DNA of 64,000 nucleotides from Limosilactobacillus antri DSM 16041 (GCF_000160835.1 NZ_GG700733.1:189946-253945); one strand, 5' to 3'. Shown: positions 17,879 to 26,145, counted from the stretch's first letter. Notes: generated by a model not told the origin, from the letters alone. Program-made: numbers and translations.

Positions 17879-18868
17879 ATGACCAGTGAAATTAGTATTC
17901 AGGATGACTTTGTCTTTGGCAGTGTGATGAGCAACAAGCGGCTTTGTCAGCAGTTGATCCAGCTGATTCTGCCTGAACTAAAGATTGACCGGATCGAATT
18001 TCCAACGGTTCAAAAGGCTGTGCAGGAAACCCAGTTCAGTCACGGGGTTCGCTTTGACGTGTACACCAAGGACCAGGACGGGGTGGTCTACGAGATTGAT
18101 ATGCAGGTCCGGCATACCCGCGGCTTACCGCAGCGGGTGCGTTACTACCAGGGGCGAATTGATAGTGAAATGATGAAGCACGGGCAGGAGTACGCAAGCC
18201 TGCGACGGTCTTACGTGATCTTTATCTGTCCGTTTGATCCGTTCAATTTAGGTCGGCACCGCTATGACTTCGCCAATTATTGCCAGCAGGATCAAACGTT
18301 GGCACTGGGGGACGGGCGAACGGCGATTTTCCTTAATACCAAGGAAGGGGCTGGGGATTAACTCAGTTTCTTCGCTATTTTAAAGATAAAAATGCGACAA
18401 CGCAGTAGATAGCTGGCAGGTCAAACGCTGATAAATCAGCATTTGACCAACCTAGCTATCCTTGCGGAGGTGGGGCTACGAACTAGACAAGCTAGTTCTG
18501 CCCCACTCTCAAAAGACTTGCGCAACTTCCTCGATTACGTAGATAATAGGGATGTAGAGAACGATGAATACGTCGATGAACTAAGGGATTACATCCAGAA
18601 TTTAAGTGAGAACACGGAATGGAGGAATGATTATATGGATAACAAGACTCACATGATGTTCCACGATGAAGATGTCCGTGAAGAAGGGATTGCAATTGGT
18701 GAAAAACGCGGTATCACTCTGGGTAAGCTAGAAGCAATCCGTGGGATGATTACTTTGATGCAAGATAATGGTTTATCAGAGGAAGAGTTGAAGCCCCAGA
18801 TACAGCGCCAATTTTCCTTAACCACTGCCCAGATGCAGGAGCTATTCAAAAAGAGTGGCGGGTGCTGA
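17879..18868 (+). pseudogene. Rpn-family nuclease, second copy interrupted by a repeat element
   Basis: Close paralogue of the gene at 4739-5542: the same start context (AGGTGG then ATG at 17879), the same catalytic RFDVY and YEIDMQ. The match breaks after TK at about 18343, where a 168-base element replaces about 20 bases of the intact copy. The element brings an in-frame TAA at 18359-18361. Homology resumes at KDLRNFLDYVD (18512) in the original frame and runs to AQMQELFKKS. Two separate fragments (160 residues and about 119 residues) could be made; a functional nuclease is unlikely. Confidence 0.85.
18344..18511 (+). repeat. Short repeat element (copy A) inserted in the Rpn gene
   Basis: Non-coding element of about 168 bases. 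Its left part (18347-18405, containing CTGGGGATTAACTCAG and TATTTTAAAGATAAAAATGC) recurs inverted at 29384-29442. The right part holds two nested inverted repeats: GATAGCT..GGTCAAA..GCTGAT with its complement (18407-18462), and GTGGGGC..GAACTAG / CTAGTTC..GCCCCAC (18471-18507). No clear target duplication is seen when compared with the intact Rpn gene. Confidence 0.75.
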
Positions 18869-18898
18869 GCCCGGCTGCCACCTGCACCAACAGCAATA

Positions 18899-18932
18899 TG
18901 TTATAATTATGTTACTGGGTTAACCCAGTAAC
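18899..18932 (+). promoter_or_regulatory. Extended -10 promoter and perfect palindrome before tRNA-Ser
   Basis: TGTTATAAT (extended -10, TATAAT at 18902-18907) has no good -35. Directly after it a 22-bp perfect palindrome (half site GTTACTGGGTT, 18911-18932) covers the expected transcription start. It may be a regulator site or a 5' hairpin of the tRNA precursor. Confidence 0.55.
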
Positions 18933-18940
18933 ACAGCTTT

Positions 18941-19028
18941 GGAGAATTACTCAAGTGGCTGAAGAGGCGCCCCTGCTAAGGGTGTAGGTCGTGCAAACGG
19001 CGCGAGAGTTCGAATCTCTCATTCTCCG
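18941..19028 (+). tRNA. tRNA-Ser (GCU anticodon)
   Basis: 88-nt class II tRNA. The acceptor stem GGAGAAT pairs with ATTCTCC and the discriminator is G. The anticodon loop CTGCTAA gives GCU, reading AGC/AGU serine codons. A long variable arm and a GAGAGTTCGAATCTCTC T-arm are present. No CCA is encoded. Confidence 0.95.
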
Positions 19029-19034
19029 TTGGAT

Positions 19035-19063
19035 GAAGGTCTTCCATTGGGAAGGCCTTTTTT
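19035..19063 (+). terminator. Terminator of tRNA-Ser
   Basis: GAAGGTCTTCC pairs with GGAAGGCCTT, then TTTTT. Confidence 0.8.
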
Positions 19064-19203
19064 AGCTGGCTGGAGGATTGCTGTCCCAATATCAAGATGT
19101 GTGCTCGATGAAAATCAGATTATAGCATTCTAATAAAGCCGTTGAATTCAATATTGATAGTTGATATATTTATAACTAATCTTGAGAGTTGGAGGAAACG
19201 AGG

Positions 19204-19641
19204 ATGTTAAAGAAGAGCGGAATGGTTCTTTTGGCCTTGGCGTTTATACTAAATCTAAGTGCCTGCTTCTATTTATCGAGTAACTTTTTTACTTATTTGG
19301 CAGTGCAGGTCTACCTTGGAGCAGTTACATTTGTCATCGCGATGGGCTGCATATATTACCGCAAGAGCTTCAAAAAAGTGTGGCTGCCGATCGTACTATT
19401 GAGTGGGCTATTCTCATTGCTGAATGTCGTTGTCGGTGTTCTTACGGGCCATCAAGTCCAAGGGCTAGCAGAGCAGACAAGTAATGCGGACCTGCTGGTG
19501 AGTGCGGTACCGATGACGTCGCTATTCCAAATAGGACAGGTATTAATTGTTAGCTTTATTGAAATTGCTCTGCTGAGCTTTATAGCGCTGATTCTTTTTA
19601 ACCGGATAGCAAATTTTAACTTGCCGAATGGCCGTTTCTGA
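19204..19641 (+). CDS. Small four-helix membrane protein of unknown function
   Basis: 145 residues with about four hydrophobic segments (residues 7-25, 30-50, 58-80 and 105-135) and a basic loop (YYRKSFKK). No motif is recognised. The ATG at 19204 follows TTGGAGG by about 8 bases; an upstream in-frame TTG lies inside the ribosome site. It sits alone between tRNA-Ser and the riboflavin operon. Base use is more AT-rich than the neighbouring operon, which may mean acquisition, but this was not computed. Confidence 0.65.
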   Translation: MLKKSGMVLLALAFILNLSACFYLSSNFFTYLAVQVYLGAVTFVIAMGCIYYRKSFKKVWLPIVLLSGLFSLLNVVVGVLTGHQVQGLAEQTSNADLLVSAVPMTSLFQIGQVLIVSFIEIALLSFIALILFNRIANFNLPNGRF

Positions 19642-19650
19642 TAAAAACGC

Positions 19651-19679
19651 TTTACAAAAAGAAAGTGCACGTTTACACT
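19651..19679 (+). promoter_or_regulatory. Promoter of the riboflavin operon
   Basis: -35 TTTACA (19651-19656), 17-base spacer, -10 TACACT (19674-19679), about 20 bases before the FMN aptamer. Confidence 0.7.
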
Positions 19680-19699
19680 AAAGATAAATTCAAACGCAA

Positions 19700-19838
19700 T
19701 TTTCTTCGGGGCCGGGTGAAATTCCCAACCGACGGTGACAAGGCAACTTGAAGTCCGTGACCCGCTAGCCGACAGTGGCTAGCGGCTGAACCAGTGCGAG
19801 TCTGGTACCGACAGTATAGTCTGGATGGGAGAAGAAAA
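19700..19838 (+). promoter_or_regulatory. FMN riboswitch (RFN element)
   Basis: Contains the conserved blocks GGGGCCGGGTGAAATTCCC, ACCGACGGTGAC, GTCCGTGACCCG and the closing GGATGGGAGAAG. TTTTCTTC at the start pairs with GAAGAAAA at the end to form P1. It controls the rib operon below by FMN-dependent termination at 19868-19906. Confidence 0.96.
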
Positions 19839-19867
19839 CGCTGCAGATACTACCAGTTTAAAGATGG

Positions 19868-19906
19868 CCCCGGATAGCACGCTTGTTATCCGGGTTTTAA
19901 TTTTTT
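19868..19906 (+). terminator. Riboswitch expression-platform terminator
   Basis: CCCGGATAGC pairs with GTTATCCGGG, followed by TTTTAATTTTTT. Confidence 0.8.
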
Positions 19907-19925
19907 AAACCAGGAGACCAGCAGA

Positions 19926-19959
19926 AAACGCCCCGTGAGAAATCGCGGGACGTTTTTTT
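19926..19959 (+). terminator. Second leader hairpin with T-run before ribD
   Basis: AACGCCCCG pairs imperfectly with CGCGGGACGTT around a short loop, then TTTTTT. A second intrinsic terminator in the rib leader is unusual; it may reinforce the first. Confidence 0.6.
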
Positions 19960-19976
19960 GATGGGAAGGTGACGTG

Positions 19977-21035
19977 ATGAATGATGAAACTTTGATGGAA
20001 CGCGCAGTCGCGGCGGCCAAGCAGGCTGGAGCAGCCACCTGGCGGAATCCCCAGGTCGGCGCCGTGGTGGTCAAAAACGGTCACGTGCTGGCAACGGGCC
20101 ATACCCAGCCCTATGGCGGTTCCCATGCGGAGCGGGATGCCCTCAGCCGGCTTGCCCCAGGACAGGCTGCCGGAGCGACCCTCTACGTAACTCTGGAACC
20201 CTGCAACCACTACGGCAAGCAGCCGCCCTGTACACAGCTGATTATTAACTCTGGGATCCGGCGGGTGGTGGTCGCCCAGCTCGACCCCCACGCCCTGGTC
20301 ACCGGCAAGGGGGTTGCCAACCTGCGCCAGCACGGGATTGAAGTGGTCACCGGAGTCGGCGCCCAGCAGGCAGCGCAGGTCAACCCGCACTACGACTTCT
20401 TTTACCGTCACCACCGTCCCTGGGTGACCCTCAAACAGGCGCTAAGCCTCGATGGTCGGGTTAGCGCCGGGCCTGGGCAACGGACGGCAATTACCAACCA
20501 GGCGGTTTACCGGCGGGTCCACCAAGAACGGGCCGGCTTTCAGGGAATTGTCATCGGAAGCACGACGGCGATTGTGGACGACCCCACCCTGCTACCGAGC
20601 GTCCAGCTCGCCCACCTTCCAATCCGAATCGTTCTGGACCGGCGGGGCCGGTTGGCGGACTATCCTGACTTGCGGCTGTTCAACGATGGCTTAGCGCCAA
20701 CCTGGGTGTTTACGGAGAACGCGGCCTTGCCTGACCGCCTCGGCCCGTGGGCCCGGGTCCTTGTTTTACCGGACTGTTCGGTACCGGCGGTCGTTCAAGT
20801 GCTGGCCGAAGAAGGCGTTCAATCATTGTATGTTGAGGGCGGACCAACGATTCAAAACGCCTTCGCCCGGGCTGGACTGGTGGAGGAGGTACTGACCTAC
20901 CTTAGCCCGGTCATGCTTGGCCAGGAAGGAGTGCCGGGCTTTGCGCCACCAGAAACGTGGAAGTTTCAGGACCAGCAGCTAGAACTTTTAGGAAACAACG
21001 TCCGAATTGCGGAAAGGGAGCGACAAGATGTTTAG
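19977..21035 (+). CDS. ribD: Bifunctional riboflavin deaminase/reductase RibD
   Basis: Converts the first GTP-derived pyrimidine to 5-amino-6-ribitylamino-uracil phosphate in two steps. The N-terminal cytidine-deaminase-like domain has the zinc motifs SHAERDAL and PCNHYGKQPPC; the C-terminal reductase domain (about residues 145-352) has the TLKQALSLDGR start and VEGGPTIQNAF near its end. 352 residues, the normal length. The start after GGAAGGTG could be GTG 19974 or ATG 19977. First gene of the FMN-controlled operon; its end overlaps ribE by 8 bases. Confidence 0.95.
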   Translation: MNDETLMERAVAAAKQAGAATWRNPQVGAVVVKNGHVLATGHTQPYGGSHAERDALSRLAPGQAAGATLYVTLEPCNHYGKQPPCTQLIINSGIRRVVVAQLDPHALVTGKGVANLRQHGIEVVTGVGAQQAAQVNPHYDFFYRHHRPWVTLKQALSLDGRVSAGPGQRTAITNQAVYRRVHQERAGFQGIVIGSTTAIVDDPTLLPSVQLAHLPIRIVLDRRGRLADYPDLRLFNDGLAPTWVFTENAALPDRLGPWARVLVLPDCSVPAVVQVLAEEGVQSLYVEGGPTIQNAFARAGLVEEVLTYLSPVMLGQEGVPGFAPPETWKFQDQQLELLGNNVRIAERERQDV

Positions 21036-21630
21036 TGGATTAGTACAGGGAACCGGCAAAATTACGGAATTGCAACAGCGGGGTGAGACGATCGAACTGA
21101 CGCTGGCGCCAACGAACGCGGCAATATTAACGGAACTGGCAATCGGGGACTCGGTCGCCGTTGACGGTACCTGCCTGACCGTGGTCACCAGAGACCAGCG
21201 GGCGTTTCGGGTGACCCTGATGCCCCAAACTTTTGAGAAGACGACCTTTCGGGAGCGGTACACCGGTGACCTGGTCAATTTGGAACGGTCGGTGCAGGTT
21301 GGCGACCGCCTGGAGGGCCACATTGTTACGGGGCACGTCGATGAGGTGACGCACGTGGTCGAGCGCCGGGTTAACGAAAACGCGATTGAGGTCCGCTTCG
21401 CACTCCCGCGGCGGCTCCGGGGACAGGTGGTTGCCCAGGGGAGCGTCGCCATTAACGGGGTCAGCCTGACGGTGATGGCGGTCGGTCCGGATTGGTTTTC
21501 CGTTGGTCTGATCCCGCATACTCAGACCGTGACCAACCTCGACCAGCTCCAGGAAGGGAGTTTGGTTAACTTGGAAACCGACATTTTAGGCAAGTACGTT
21601 GTTGCAAACTTGCAGAGAGGGGCGGAATAA
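21028..21630 (+). CDS. ribE: Riboflavin synthase, alpha subunit
   Basis: Last step of the pathway: dismutates two 6,7-dimethyl-8-ribityllumazine to riboflavin. The 200 residues form two lumazine-binding beta-barrel repeats, each opening with MFSGLVQGTG-like and GHIVTGHVDE sequences; SVAVDGTCLTV and SVAINGVSLTV are the paired repeat motifs. The ATG at 21028 follows AGGGAG and overlaps ribD, implying translational coupling. Confidence 0.95.
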   Translation: MFSGLVQGTGKITELQQRGETIELTLAPTNAAILTELAIGDSVAVDGTCLTVVTRDQRAFRVTLMPQTFEKTTFRERYTGDLVNLERSVQVGDRLEGHIVTGHVDEVTHVVERRVNENAIEVRFALPRRLRGQVVAQGSVAINGVSLTVMAVGPDWFSVGLIPHTQTVTNLDQLQEGSLVNLETDILGKYVVANLQRGAE

Positions 21631-21633
21631 ACG

Positions 21634-22818
21634 ATGGACGTTAAGAAAATACAAGCAGCGATTGAGCAGCTAAAACAGGGGGGGCTGGTCATTGTCATGG
21701 ATGACCTTGACCGGGAAGCCGAAGGTGATTTGGTCGGCCTCGCTAGCAAGGCCACGCCCGCTAAGGTCAACTTCATGACCAAGCACGCCCGGGGGTTGAT
21801 GTGTGTGCCAATGGCGCCCGCCGTGGCTGACCGGCTCGAACTGCGGCAGATGACGGTGGATAATACGGACCCGTTCGGCACGGCCTTTACGATTAGCGTC
21901 GACCATCATTCAACCACCACCGGGATTTCTGCCTTTGACCGCTGCCGAACAATCAGCCACCTGGCGGATCCGGCTTCCCGGAACGCTGATTTTTATAAGC
22001 CGGGGCATATCTTTCCACTAGTTGCCAAGTCCGGCGGGGTGCTGGAACGGAATGGTCACACCGAGGCGGCGGTCGACCTTGCCAAACTAGCAGAAGTCGA
22101 ACCGGTGGCTTACATTTGTGAGATTCTCAAGGACAACGGTGAGATGGCCCGGTCGCCGGAGCTCCACGAAATGGCGGCCGAATACGGCTTGCCAATCATC
22201 ACAATCAAGGACCTGCAGGAGTACCGGCGAAACCCGGTGAGTAGGCCGGTAGAGGAGGTCAAGCTGCCAAGCACATACGGCGACTTTCGTCTACGCCGGT
22301 TTGCCGGTGACAACCTGGCCCTCATCAAGGGTGACCTCGCTGGTGACGAACCGGTCCTGGTCCGCCTGCATTCGGAGTGCTTTACCGGGGATGTTCTGGG
22401 GTCGCTCCGCTGTGACTGCGGTCCCCAGCTCCACGCGGCAATGGAGCGGATCAGCGCGGCGGGTCGCGGTGTAGTCCTCTACCTGCGTCAGGAGGGGCGG
22501 GGAATCGGCCTGGAGAACAAGCTTCGGGCTTACCGTCTCCAGGAGCAGGGCTACGATACCGTGGAGGCGAATGAGCAGCTCGGCTTCCGGCCCGATGAAC
22601 GCCAGTACGACCTGGCCGCAAAGATGCTCAAGCAGCTCGGGGTTCGCCGGGTGGCCCTCTTGACCAATAACCCGGATAAGATCAGCCAGTTACGGCTCGA
22701 CGGGATTGAAATTGCCCGGCGGGTCCCGCTGGAAATCCAGCCCAACCGGTATGACCGGCGTTACCTGGCGACAAAGAAGGAAAAATTTCACCACTTATTA
22801 ACATTGGAGGCGGATTAA
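21634..22818 (+). CDS. ribBA: Bifunctional DHBP synthase / GTP cyclohydrolase II RibBA
   Basis: Supplies both precursors of riboflavin. The N-terminal DHBP synthase domain (about residues 1-200) has [10 protein letters not shown], where the usual REN is REA, plus TTGISAFDR and RNGHTEA. The C-terminal GTP cyclohydrolase II domain (about 205-394) has the zinc cysteines [14 protein letters not shown] and [14 protein letters not shown]. 394 residues is the usual length. A second, free-standing DHBP synthase lies at 46068-46733. Spacing to ribE is 3 bases and to ribH 1 base. Confidence 0.95.
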   Translation: MDVKKIQAAIEQLKQGGLVIVMDDLDREAEGDLVGLASKATPAKVNFMTKHARGLMCVPMAPAVADRLELRQMTVDNTDPFGTAFTISVDHHSTTTGISAFDRCRTISHLADPASRNADFYKPGHIFPLVAKSGGVLERNGHTEAAVDLAKLAEVEPVAYICEILKDNGEMARSPELHEMAAEYGLPIITIKDLQEYRRNPVSRPVEEVKLPSTYGDFRLRRFAGDNLALIKGDLAGDEPVLVRLHSECFTGDVLGSLRCDCGPQLHAAMERISAAGRGVVLYLRQEGRGIGLENKLRAYRLQEQGYDTVEANEQLGFRPDERQYDLAAKMLKQLGVRRVALLTNNPDKISQLRLDGIEIARRVPLEIQPNRYDRRYLATKKEKFHHLLTLEAD

Positions 22819-22819
22819 G

Positions 22820-23284
22820 ATGAATGAATACCAAGGAAAATTTGACCAAACGAACCTGCGAATCGCAATTGTAGTGGGGGATTTTAATTCGACGGTGACT
22901 AGCCAGCTGGTGGCTGGGGCGGTTGGCACTCTGGAAAAGTTTGGCCTGGCAAGCGACCACATCGATGTCTACCACGTGCCGGGGGCCTTTGAGATTCCCT
23001 TCGCGGCCAAGCGCCTGGTGGCAACTGACCGCTACGACGGCGTGATGACCCTCGGGGCCGTAATCAAGGGCGGCACCGACCACTATGACTTGATTTGCCA
23101 AAGCGTTACCAAGGGGATTATGGAACTCAACCTGCAGGGAAAGGTGCCGGTGACCTTTGGAATTCTGACCACCGACAACATCGACCAGGCCCTGCAACGG
23201 TCCGGCCTCAAGATGGGCAACGAGGGCAGCAGTACCGCCCAGAGCCTGCTGGAGATGATTTCCCTGGCGCGGCAGATTGGGTAA
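22820..23284 (+). CDS. ribH: 6,7-dimethyl-8-ribityllumazine synthase
   Basis: Condenses the ribitylamino-uracil with DHBP. The 154 residues are normal for the icosahedral/pentameric enzyme. Motifs: [16 protein letters not shown] (substrate loop), [21 protein letters not shown] with the catalytic His, and GILTTDN. ATG follows GGAGGCGG. Last gene of the rib operon, followed at once by a strong terminator. Confidence 0.96.
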   Translation: MNEYQGKFDQTNLRIAIVVGDFNSTVTSQLVAGAVGTLEKFGLASDHIDVYHVPGAFEIPFAAKRLVATDRYDGVMTLGAVIKGGTDHYDLICQSVTKGIMELNLQGKVPVTFGILTTDNIDQALQRSGLKMGNEGSSTAQSLLEMISLARQIG

Positions 23285-23287
23285 AAG

Positions 23288-23328
23288 AAATCCGCCTACC
23301 TGGTTATTGCAGCCAAGTAGGCGGATTT
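23288..23328 (+). terminator. Terminator of the rib operon
   Basis: AAATCCGCCTAC pairs with GTAGGCGGATTT. Confidence 0.88.
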
Positions 23329-23347
23329 CTCATTTAAAACAGGACCA

Positions 23348-23437
23348 CTAAAGCGGCAAGGGCAAGGCCACTAAGATTAAGTAGGCGATTCGCTTCCATA
23401 ACGGCCATTTTTTATCTTTTAGGACGTCATCAAACAT
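23348..23437 (-). CDS. 29-residue hydrophobic peptide (hypothetical)
   Basis: A very short gene starting at ATG 23437 (MFDDVLKDKK), with an ideal AAAAAGGAG ribosome site that overlaps the stop of the gene before it. The N-terminal half is charged and the C-terminal half (about residues 13-29) hydrophobic, ending ALPLPL. Coupled translation with the 61-residue membrane protein supports expression. No family is recognised. A signalling peptide, a toxin-like peptide or a small membrane-protein subunit are all possible. Confidence 0.5.
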   Translation of the reverse strand: MFDDVLKDKKWPLWKRIAYLILVALPLPL

Positions 23438-23442
23438 TCTGC

Positions 23443-23628
23443 TCACTCCTTTTTCATAGCAGTGACTATTAATATCCCAGCATTGACCACCATGAGAAAA
23501 ATATATGAGTAAAATACCCATCCAGGTGCGGTATCCCAATATCTATCAAAGATTGCCAAGCCAATCAGGAAGAGGGCATTTAGTGATGAACAGATTGCGA
23601 TGACGGAACTGCGGTTATTTGCTTTCAT
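23443..23628 (-). CDS. 61-residue small membrane protein (hypothetical)
   Basis: Starts at ATG 23628 after AAAGGTGG. Two hydrophobic helices (about residues 7-25 and 37-57) with a WDTAPGW loop between them, and a basic tail MKKE. Its last codons double as the ribosome site of the 29-residue peptide. It follows another small gene on the same strand (23659-23937), suggesting a three-gene unit. No family recognised. Confidence 0.6.
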   Translation of the reverse strand: MKANNRSSVIAICSSLNALFLIGLAIFDRYWDTAPGWVFYSYIFLMVVNAGILIVTAMKKE

Positions 23629-23658
23629 TTAGTCCACCTTTCGCTTCTAGCCGCACTG

Positions 23659-23937
23659 CTACTTTGGTGCTAGCTTGCGTTTTTCACGATTGTATCCTTC
23701 GACAAAATTTTTAACTTCCGTCAGTCGTTTCAGCGTGAGCAAGTTTGCAATCTTAACTAATAGCAGAGGGTAGAATTTAAACCTTGCCCCATTTTGGAAA
23801 TCCCGCCGCGCTTGTTGCTGCCCCATCCGAAAATCGGAAGCCGGATTGGCCTGGTTGGCTTCGTAAGAATAGTTTTGGGTGAATTGCCCATCCTCATAAT
23901 TCTGTTTTACGTAATCATGGAGTTGCTTTAATCGCAT
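23659..23937 (-). CDS. 92-residue basic protein of unknown function
   Basis: Starts at ATG 23937 (MRLKQLHDYVKQN) after AAGGTGA; the longer open frame has no ribosome site. Charged, Gln/Asn/Lys-rich and mostly helical, with a hydrophobic patch FYPLLLVKIANLL around residues 58-70. No signature is recognised. It may head the small-gene operon running to 23348, with an upstream AT-rich promoter region (TTGCTA at about 24000). Confidence 0.55.
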   Translation of the reverse strand: MRLKQLHDYVKQNYEDGQFTQNYSYEANQANPASDFRMGQQQARRDFQNGARFKFYPLLLVKIANLLTLKRLTEVKNFVEGYNREKRKLAPK

Positions 23938-24078
23938 TTTAATCACCTTAACTGGAATTTTAATATTATGATAGCAAATAGATGGGAAATAGCAAATTGA
24001 ATTTTGCAACAAAATGCAACGACTGTATTAAGCTTCAACCCCTCAACATAATAAAATCAAAAAATTATAATAAAATGC

Positions 24079-24107
24079 TTGAAATTTAATCAGGCTTTAA
24101 TTAAAAT
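24079..24107 (+). promoter_or_regulatory. Promoter of the PanE-family T-box transcript
   Basis: -35 TTGAAA (24079-24084), 17-base spacer, -10 TAAAAT (24102-24107). Confidence 0.65.
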
Positions 24108-24114
24108 ACTATCA

Positions 24115-24395
24115 ACAATTAAATCTAGCAAAAAATACTGGTAGTAATGTAGTACTTGTCTAGTGGTGTCACAGAGAGCGCTGGTGGTGAGAAGGCGCGA
24201 TGACTATTCAACGAAAGATTATTACTTAAGCAGCTGCTTCTTGAGGCGGCTTGGTAGCACCCATTACCGTGCAGCGTATCGCAATTGTTTGCCGTACGTG
24301 ATGAGGATCCAGCTGTGAAGCTGGATTGAAGTTAGGTGGTACCACGAGTTAATCGTCCTTTATTCGAGATGAATAGAGGGCGATTTTTTTGTTAG
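24115..24395 (+). promoter_or_regulatory. T-box riboswitch before a PanE-family reductase
   Basis: T-box AGGTGGTACCACGAG (24332-24346), then terminator ATCGTCCTTTATTC / GAATAGAGGGCGAT with a T-run (24352-24390). Stem I has the AGAGAGCGCTGGTGGTGAGA distal region; outer pairing GTAGTAAT (24141) / ATTATTAC (24219). The specifier is uncertain: UUC (24207-24209, Phe), followed by A, fits the pattern of the other leaders best; AUU (24206-24208, Ile) is the alternative. Confidence 0.88.
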
Positions 24396-24423
24396 AGCAT
24401 TTACATTAAAAAGGAGCGTGTTG

Positions 24424-25398
24424 ATGATGAAGTATGGAATTATTGGTGCAGGGGCAATGGGTGTGCGTTTTGGGGCAATGATGCAGGAAAATGCCGGGAT
24501 TGATGTGGATTACATTGAAACCTGGGAACCCAATATCGAACGAATCAAGGAACAGGGCGGGGTGTCAATTGCCCGGGACCACCAAAACCGTCATATCATC
24601 CCCGTTAACATTTACCAACCGGAAGAATATCATGGTCATCCGAACGTCTGGATCATCTTCAAAAAGCAAATGCAATTGGCAGAGGAACTGGAACGGGACA
24701 GCCAGGCCGGTATCTTCCATTCGGACCAGTACGTCTTCTCGGCAATGAACGGGATGGGGCACTTTGAAAAAATTACCAAGTACTTTCCGGCCGACCACAT
24801 CATCTGCGGGACCGCAATGATTGCGACCCGGATGGATGCGCCGGGGGACGTCGACTTTATGGGGCCAGTGGGTTCTGAACAGATGCACATGGCCCGGTAC
24901 AATAACGAGCGACCGGATGCCATCGTCCAACAGGTCTTTGACGATTTCGCCAAGGCCGACCTGGGGCCGATTTTCGCGGACGAGTGGAAGGGGATGTGCA
25001 TGTCCAAGGTTGTTTTCAATGCCGTCTGCAACACCCTTTGCACCATGTTTGAAATTCAGATGGGGCAGTTTATCGTCTATGATGGTGTGAAGGAAATGGC
25101 CCGCCAGCTTTTTGACGAAGCGTTCGATGCTTGCGAACGGGCCGGGATTTACCTGGTTGAGTCGCGGCAAGAGGAAACCGATTCGGTGATTTCAATCTCC
25201 AAGGCTTATAAGTACCACTACCCGTCGATGTACCAAGATTTCAGCAAGGGCCGGCCAACCGAAGTCGACTACATTAACGGCTACATTGCCAAACTGGGCC
25301 GGGAACATGACTATGTCTGCAAGACGCACGAGTTTGTCGTCCACGAAGTCCACCTGGCAGAAACCATGCGGCAGTTTAAGCAGTCAGCGCAGGCTTAG
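24424..25398 (+). CDS. Ketopantoate reductase (PanE/ApbA) family 2-keto acid reductase
   Basis: A 324-residue NADPH-dependent reductase. The N-terminal Rossmann motif is GAGAMGVRFGAM; a C-terminal helical domain contains the catalytic-Lys region SKVVFNAVCNTLC. In lactic acid bacteria this family includes both true ketopantoate reductases and D-2-hydroxyacid dehydrogenases acting on branched-chain or aromatic keto acids. Control by a T-box argues for an amino-acid-linked substrate rather than pantothenate; no other pan genes are nearby. ATG 24424 lies 7 bases after AAAGGAG. A terminator follows at 25430. Confidence 0.82.
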   Translation: MMKYGIIGAGAMGVRFGAMMQENAGIDVDYIETWEPNIERIKEQGGVSIARDHQNRHIIPVNIYQPEEYHGHPNVWIIFKKQMQLAEELERDSQAGIFHSDQYVFSAMNGMGHFEKITKYFPADHIICGTAMIATRMDAPGDVDFMGPVGSEQMHMARYNNERPDAIVQQVFDDFAKADLGPIFADEWKGMCMSKVVFNAVCNTLCTMFEIQMGQFIVYDGVKEMARQLFDEAFDACERAGIYLVESRQEETDSVISISKAYKYHYPSMYQDFSKGRPTEVDYINGYIAKLGREHDYVCKTHEFVVHEVHLAETMRQFKQSAQA

Positions 25399-25429
25399 TG
25401 GATGTGGGTTTGATTGTGTATAAAAAAAT

Positions 25430-25472
25430 AAAACGTTTGGAATTTGAGGAGAACTATTCCAAACGTTTTTTA
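25430..25472 (+). terminator. Terminator after the PanE-family gene
   Basis: AAACGTTTGGAAT pairs with ATTCCAAACGTTT, then TTTAG. Confidence 0.88.
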
Positions 25473-25527
25473 GAATATTAGTGTTCAGTATGGCTGCTGG
25501 TAGCTTTCCAACACCTTTACGATTTCC

Positions 25528-26145
25528 CTATTTCAACAACCCCGGGTCAATCTCCAGCTGTCCATGGTAGTACTTCCGGTCGTGGGCGCTGATTTTGCGC
25601 AGGACCCTGGCGGGAGTACCAACGGCGACCATATTGGCGGGGATGTCCTTGGTAACCACTGCCCCCGCACCAATGACGCTGTTATCACCGATTGTCACCC
25701 CAGGAACCACGATCACGCCAGCGCCGAGCCAGCAGTTCTTACCGATGCGAATCGGCAGGTTGTATTGGTAGCCGCGTTCGCGCAGTTCTGGCAGGATCGG
25801 GTGCCCAGCGGAGGCGAGGGTCACGTTAGGACCCATCATGGTGTGGTCGCCGATGTAAACGTAGGTGTCATCGACAATCGTCAGGTTAAAGTTGGCGTAG
25901 ACGTGGGCGCCCAGTTCCACGTGCCTGCCGCCCCAGTTGGCGTGGAAGGGCGGCTCGATGTAGGAACCTTCGCCGACCTTGGCAAACATCTTGGCCAGCA
26001 ACTCCTGCCGCTTGGTCGTTTCGGTCGGTAGGGTGGCGTTGTATTCGTACATCGGCAGCATGGCCTGAGTTTGTTCAGCGAGAATTTGCGGGTCCTCCGG
26101 GTCGTAAATGTTACCGGAGTGCAGTTTATTATCAATCTCCATCAT
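25528..26145 (-). CDS. Maltose/galactoside O-acetyltransferase-like hexapeptide protein
   Basis: 205 residues of the LacA/Maa/NodL acetyltransferase family, trimeric left-handed beta-helix enzymes transferring acetyl from acetyl-CoA to sugars. The N-terminal mac domain (MEIDNKLHSGNIYDPEDPQI) is followed by hexapeptide repeats including NFNLTIVDDTYVYIGDHTMMGPNV and NCWLGAGVIVVPGVTIG; the catalytic His is in SAGHPI. The start is one of two adjacent ATGs (26145, 26142) after GGAGG. A catabolite-repression-like box lies directly upstream. Confidence 0.87.
   Translation of the reverse strand: MMEIDNKLHSGNIYDPEDPQILAEQTQAMLPMYEYNATLPTETTKRQELLAKMFAKVGEGSYIEPPFHANWGGRHVELGAHVYANFNLTIVDDTYVYIGDHTMMGPNVTLASAGHPILPELRERGYQYNLPIRIGKNCWLGAGVIVVPGVTIGDNSVIGAGAVVTKDIPANMVAVGTPARVLRKISAHDRKYYHGQLEIDPGLLK

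Noticed and set aside
18443-18868. Second half of the split Rpn gene as an independent gene
   Set aside because: It is the homologous C-terminal part of the intact copy, starting within the inserted element, so it is treated as part of a pseudogene.
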